A stretch of DNA of 17,407 nucleotides from CAZYMF01 sp964648215 (GTDB lineage Bacteria > Desulfobacterota > Binatia > HRBIN30 > JACQVA1), in assembly GCA_964648215.1 (NCBI GenBank), contig CAZYMF010000097.1:1-17407 (forward strand), given 5' to 3'. Of this stretch, positions 14,640-17,407 are shown piece after piece (within the stretch, counting starts at the first letter, position 1; each line of letters opens with the position of its first letter). A model generated the notes under the pieces. That model was not told the DNA's origin and made no database searches. It saw nothing but the letters and a program-made list of their open reading frames with translations. Position numbers and translations under genes: made by a program.

Positions 14640-17407
14640 GTGGCAAACATCCAGGGACAATGGGCCGACACGTACCGGAAGAAATGGACCTGGGACAAGG
14701 TCAGCTGGGGCAGCCACTCGGTGGACTGCTACCCCGGCGGCTGTCCCTGGCGGGTCTACACCAAGGACGGGAAGATCGTGCGCGAGGAGCAGGCGGGCTC
14801 CCTCACCCCGATCGAGGCGGGCATCCCCGACATGAACCCGATGGGGTGTCAGAAGGGCGCGAGCTGGAGCCACTGCCACTACTCGCCCGACCGGGTCACG
14901 CAGCCGCTCAAACGCGTCGGCAAACGCGGCGAAGGTAAGTTCAAAGCCGTCTCCTGGGACGAGGCGCTGACCGACATCGCCGACAGCGTCATCGACGCGA
15001 TCAAGGATCAGGGCCCGGAATCGGTCCTCACGCTTCTCACCCCCGAGCCCGGCGCGGCGCCGGCGCGGCTGTTCACCCAGCTGCTCGGCACGCCGATGAC
15101 CGACGGCAACGCCGAGTTCCAGGACTTCAGCCCCGGCTTCCACGTCACCTGGGGGCTGTTCAATCCGGTCTCCACCATGGACGACTGGTTCCTGGCCGAG
15201 CTGACCCTGATCTGGCATGCCAACCCGGTATACACGAACATCCACTGGTACCACTACGTCGCCGAGTCCCGCTACAACGGCGGCGAGGTCGTTACCATCG
15301 CCCCCGACTACAGCCCCTCGGCGATTCACGCCGATTTGCACCTGCCGGTGCGCATCGGCACCGACGCGGCGCTGGCGCTGGCGATGTGCAAGGTCATCAT
15401 CGACGCCGACCTGTACAAGAAGCAGTTCGTCCAGGAGCAGACCGATCTGCCGCTGCTGGTGATCAAGGACAGCGGTCGCTTCCTGCGCGGCAACGACGTC
15501 AACGAGATGGACCGCGACGACCAGTTCTTCTGGTGGGACACGCTGACCAACGCGCCGGCGCCGGCGCCGCGTCACACGCTGGCCACCACCGGCGTCGATC
15601 CGGCCCTCGAGGGAACCTTCAAGGTCACCCTGGCCAACGGCAGCGAGGTCGAGGTCGAGCCGGCCTTCCAGCGCCTGCGCCGCCACCTCGAGGACTACAC
15701 GCCGGAGAAGGCGGCCGCGATCTGCGAGCTGCACCCCGACAACATCCGCAAGCTGGCGCGCAAGGTGGCGACGCGGCGGACCAAGATCTTCGTCGGCTGG
15801 AACTCCGGCAAGTACTACCACGGCGACCTGATGGAGCGCGCCATGGCGCTGCTCCTCGGCCTCACCGGCAACTGGGGCAAGAAGGGCACCGGAGCGCGCT
15901 CCTGGGCGGTGATGGGCTTCGACGGCAACGCCTTCATGCACCGCAAGGAGAGCGCCGGGCAGGAAGCGGCGCAGAAGCTGATCGCCAACCTGATCGGCAT
16001 GCGCCGCATGCTGGCGCAGGGGGACCCGACGCTGACGCCGGAGATGATGCAGAACCGCGCCGCCGAGATGGCCTCGGAGCTCGGCGGCATGGGCAACATG
16101 ATCCCGCCGGCGTTCGTCTGGTACTACCAGTACGGCTACAAGGAACGCTGGAACAATCCCGACAACCACGACGCTTCGATGAAGCGCACCTTCGACGAGT
16201 ACATCACCGAGGCCGTCGACAAGGGCTGGTGGGACGCCAGCTACTCCCAGGCCTACCGCGAGGGAGCGGAGCCGCGGGTGATCATCGAGGCCGGCGGCAA
16301 CCTGCTGCGCCGCCAGCGCGGCGGCCAGAAGGTGCTGCTCGAGCACCTGTGGCCGAAGCTCAAGATGTTCGTCTCGATCGACTACCGCATCACCACCACC
16401 GGGCTGTACTCCGACTACATCCTGCCGGCGGCGCAGCACTACGAGAAGCTGGGCAACTCGATGCCGTCGGTGCACCACTTGAACCTCGTCCTCTGCGACC
16501 GCGCCGCGCCGCCGCTGGGCGACTCGCTGCCCGACGTCGAGATCGGGCTGCGCCTGCTCGAAAAGCTCGAGGAGCGCGGCAAGGCCCGCGGCTTCACCGA
16601 CTACACCGACCGCAAGGGCAACCCGCGCACGCTGGTCGGCCTGCTCGAGCGCGCCACCCTCGGCGGCGCCGTCCGCGACGAGGAGAAGCGCTTCGACGAG
16701 TCCGTGCGCGATCTCACCGTCTACGGCGTGCTGCCGAAGGGGTCGACGCTGCAGACGCTACGCGAGAAGGGCAGCATACGCTTCGTCGGCTGGGGCATGG
16801 TCGGGCACGGTATCTCGCAGGCCTCCACCATCCGCCCCGACGAGGTGCACAACCCCCTGCGCTGGCACACCGAGGACAAGGTGCCCTACGACACGCTGGT
16901 TCGCCGAGCGCAGTTCTACATCGATCACGAGTGGTTCCTCGAGGCCGGCGAGGAGCTGCCGACGCACAAGGAGCCGCCGCCCCAGGGCGGCCGCAACCGC
17001 CGCTTCCAGATGACCAGCGGGCACAATCGCTGGAGCATCCACTCGATGAACATGACCAACAACGTCATCCTCAACACCCACCGCGGCGAGCCGTTCGTGT
17101 TCATCAACGACAAGGACGCCGCCGGCCTCAAGATCGCCAACGGCGAGCGGGTGAAGGTGATCAACGACGTCGGCGAGATGATCATCCAGGCCAAGGTCAC
17201 CCCCGCCTGCCGCCCGGGGCAGGTGATCGTCTACAACGGCTTCGAGCCCTACATGCACGAGGGGTGGTACAGCCAGGCCGACGTCGAGCCGGGCCCCGTC
17301 AAGCACCTCGGCCTGGTCGGCAACTACGGGCATTTGAAGTACCGCATGTTCTCCTGGCAGCCGATCCCGGCGGACCGGGCGGTGCGGGTGGATCTGCAGA
17401 AGCTGAA
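14640..17407 (+). CDS. Type II DMSO-reductase-family molybdopterin oxidoreductase, catalytic subunit (ethylbenzene/steroid C25 dehydrogenase-like); 3' end outside window
   Basis: This partial protein has 922 residues in the window; family length suggests only the last few dozen are missing. It holds bis-molybdopterin-guanine-dinucleotide Mo and one FeS cluster. Cluster ligands are H26, C30, C35 and C70. D162 in QDFSPGFHVTWG aligns with the Mo-ligand aspartate of NarG and other type II enzymes. Other family blocks are IAPDYSPSAIHADLHLPVRI, IGTDAALALAM, EAGGNLLRRQRGGQ, SIDYRITTTGLYSDYILP and TSGHNRWSIHSMNMTNN. Relatives oxidise alkylaromatics, steroid side chains or dimethylsulfide, or reduce nitrate, selenate or perchlorate. 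I favour a hydrocarbon-type hydroxylase, tentatively. GTG 14640 has GGAGG eight bases upstream; an in-frame TAG at 14586 with no other start codon between excludes a longer N-terminus, so there is no Tat leader. The beta, gamma and chaperone genes would be expected downstream. Confidence 0.93.
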   Translation, partial: MANIQGQWADTYRKKWTWDKVSWGSHSVDCYPGGCPWRVYTKDGKIVREEQAGSLTPIEAGIPDMNPMGCQKGASWSHCHYSPDRVTQPLKRVGKRGEGKFKAVSWDEALTDIADSVIDAIKDQGPESVLTLLTPEPGAAPARLFTQLLGTPMTDGNAEFQDFSPGFHVTWGLFNPVSTMDDWFLAELTLIWHANPVYTNIHWYHYVAESRYNGGEVVTIAPDYSPSAIHADLHLPVRIGTDAALALAMCKVIIDADLYKKQFVQEQTDLPLLVIKDSGRFLRGNDVNEMDRDDQFFWWDTLTNAPAPAPRHTLATTGVDPALEGTFKVTLANGSEVEVEPAFQRLRRHLEDYTPEKAAAICELHPDNIRKLARKVATRRTKIFVGWNSGKYYHGDLMERAMALLLGLTGNWGKKGTGARSWAVMGFDGNAFMHRKESAGQEAAQKLIANLIGMRRMLAQGDPTLTPEMMQNRAAEMASELGGMGNMIPPAFVWYYQYGYKERWNNPDNHDASMKRTFDEYITEAVDKGWWDASYSQAYREGAEPRVIIEAGGNLLRRQRGGQKVLLEHLWPKLKMFVSIDYRITTTGLYSDYILPAAQHYEKLGNSMPSVHHLNLVLCDRAAPPLGDSLPDVEIGLRLLEKLEERGKARGFTDYTDRKGNPRTLVGLLERATLGGAVRDEEKRFDESVRDLTVYGVLPKGSTLQTLREKGSIRFVGWGMVGHGISQASTIRPDEVHNPLRWHTEDKVPYDTLVRRAQFYIDHEWFLEAGEELPTHKEPPPQGGRNRRFQMTSGHNRWSIHSMNMTNNVILNTHRGEPFVFINDKDAAGLKIANGERVKVINDVGEMIIQAKVTPACRPGQVIVYNGFEPYMHEGWYSQADVEPGPVKHLGLVGNYGHLKYRMFSWQPIPADRAVRVDLQKL

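Noticed and set aside
14229..16478. A 749-codon minus-strand open frame opposite the molybdoenzyme
   Set aside because: The plus strand encodes unmistakable molybdopterin oxidoreductase motifs. The minus product is a low-complexity Val/Arg/Leu shadow.

Overview
The window is high-GC bacterial DNA (clearly above 60 percent by eye). Its genes are densely packed, Shine-Dalgarno sites are good, and long shadow frames run antisense to real genes. Gene content is Gram-negative in character: two lipobox proteins, MscL, a MAPEG protein and a periplasm-facing GT-C glycosyltransferase. The CaiB-type CoA-transferase, the type II molybdoenzyme and the repeat-rich gaps suggest an uncultured Desulfobacterota- or Binatota-like soil or sediment lineage. 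That placement is inference; no marker gene is present.

Layout. (1) 179-2383, plus strand: a multi-membrane GT-C glycosyltransferase with a soluble C-terminal domain. (2) 2398-9561, minus strand: seven co-oriented genes. In transcription order these are a fused trehalose-6-phosphate synthase/phosphatase, a SAM methyltransferase, an S9 prolyl-oligopeptidase-type peptidase, a small exported protein of unknown function, mscL, a glycine-zipper lipoprotein and a coiled-coil lipoprotein. The trehalose enzyme, MscL and the envelope lipoproteins point to osmotic and envelope stress. mscL and the two lipoproteins look like one operon. (3) 9562-9926: a gap holding a 143-bp inverted pair of REP-like hairpins whose sequence differences are almost all compensatory. 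(4) 9927-11581, plus strand: a MAPEG protein, an alpha/beta hydrolase with a visible promoter, and a broken metallophosphoesterase gene in which a 66-bp internal segment lies inverted. (5) 11637-12827, minus strand: a CaiB/BaiF CoA-transferase, divergent from an MFS transporter at 13079-14320. (6) 14640 to the window end, plus strand: almost all of the catalytic subunit of a DMSO-reductase-family type II molybdoenzyme, related to ethylbenzene and steroid C25 dehydrogenases and to NarG. It runs off the window and has no Tat leader.

Almost every larger gap contains degenerate 6-8 bp words. The word differs from gap to gap, and in at least three gaps the words are set in inverted pairs. This repeat structure, the covarying REP pair, the scrambled metallophosphoesterase and the leaderless molybdoenzyme are the parts most worth a second look. 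I found no CRISPR array, rRNA, convincing tRNA, integrase or transposase.
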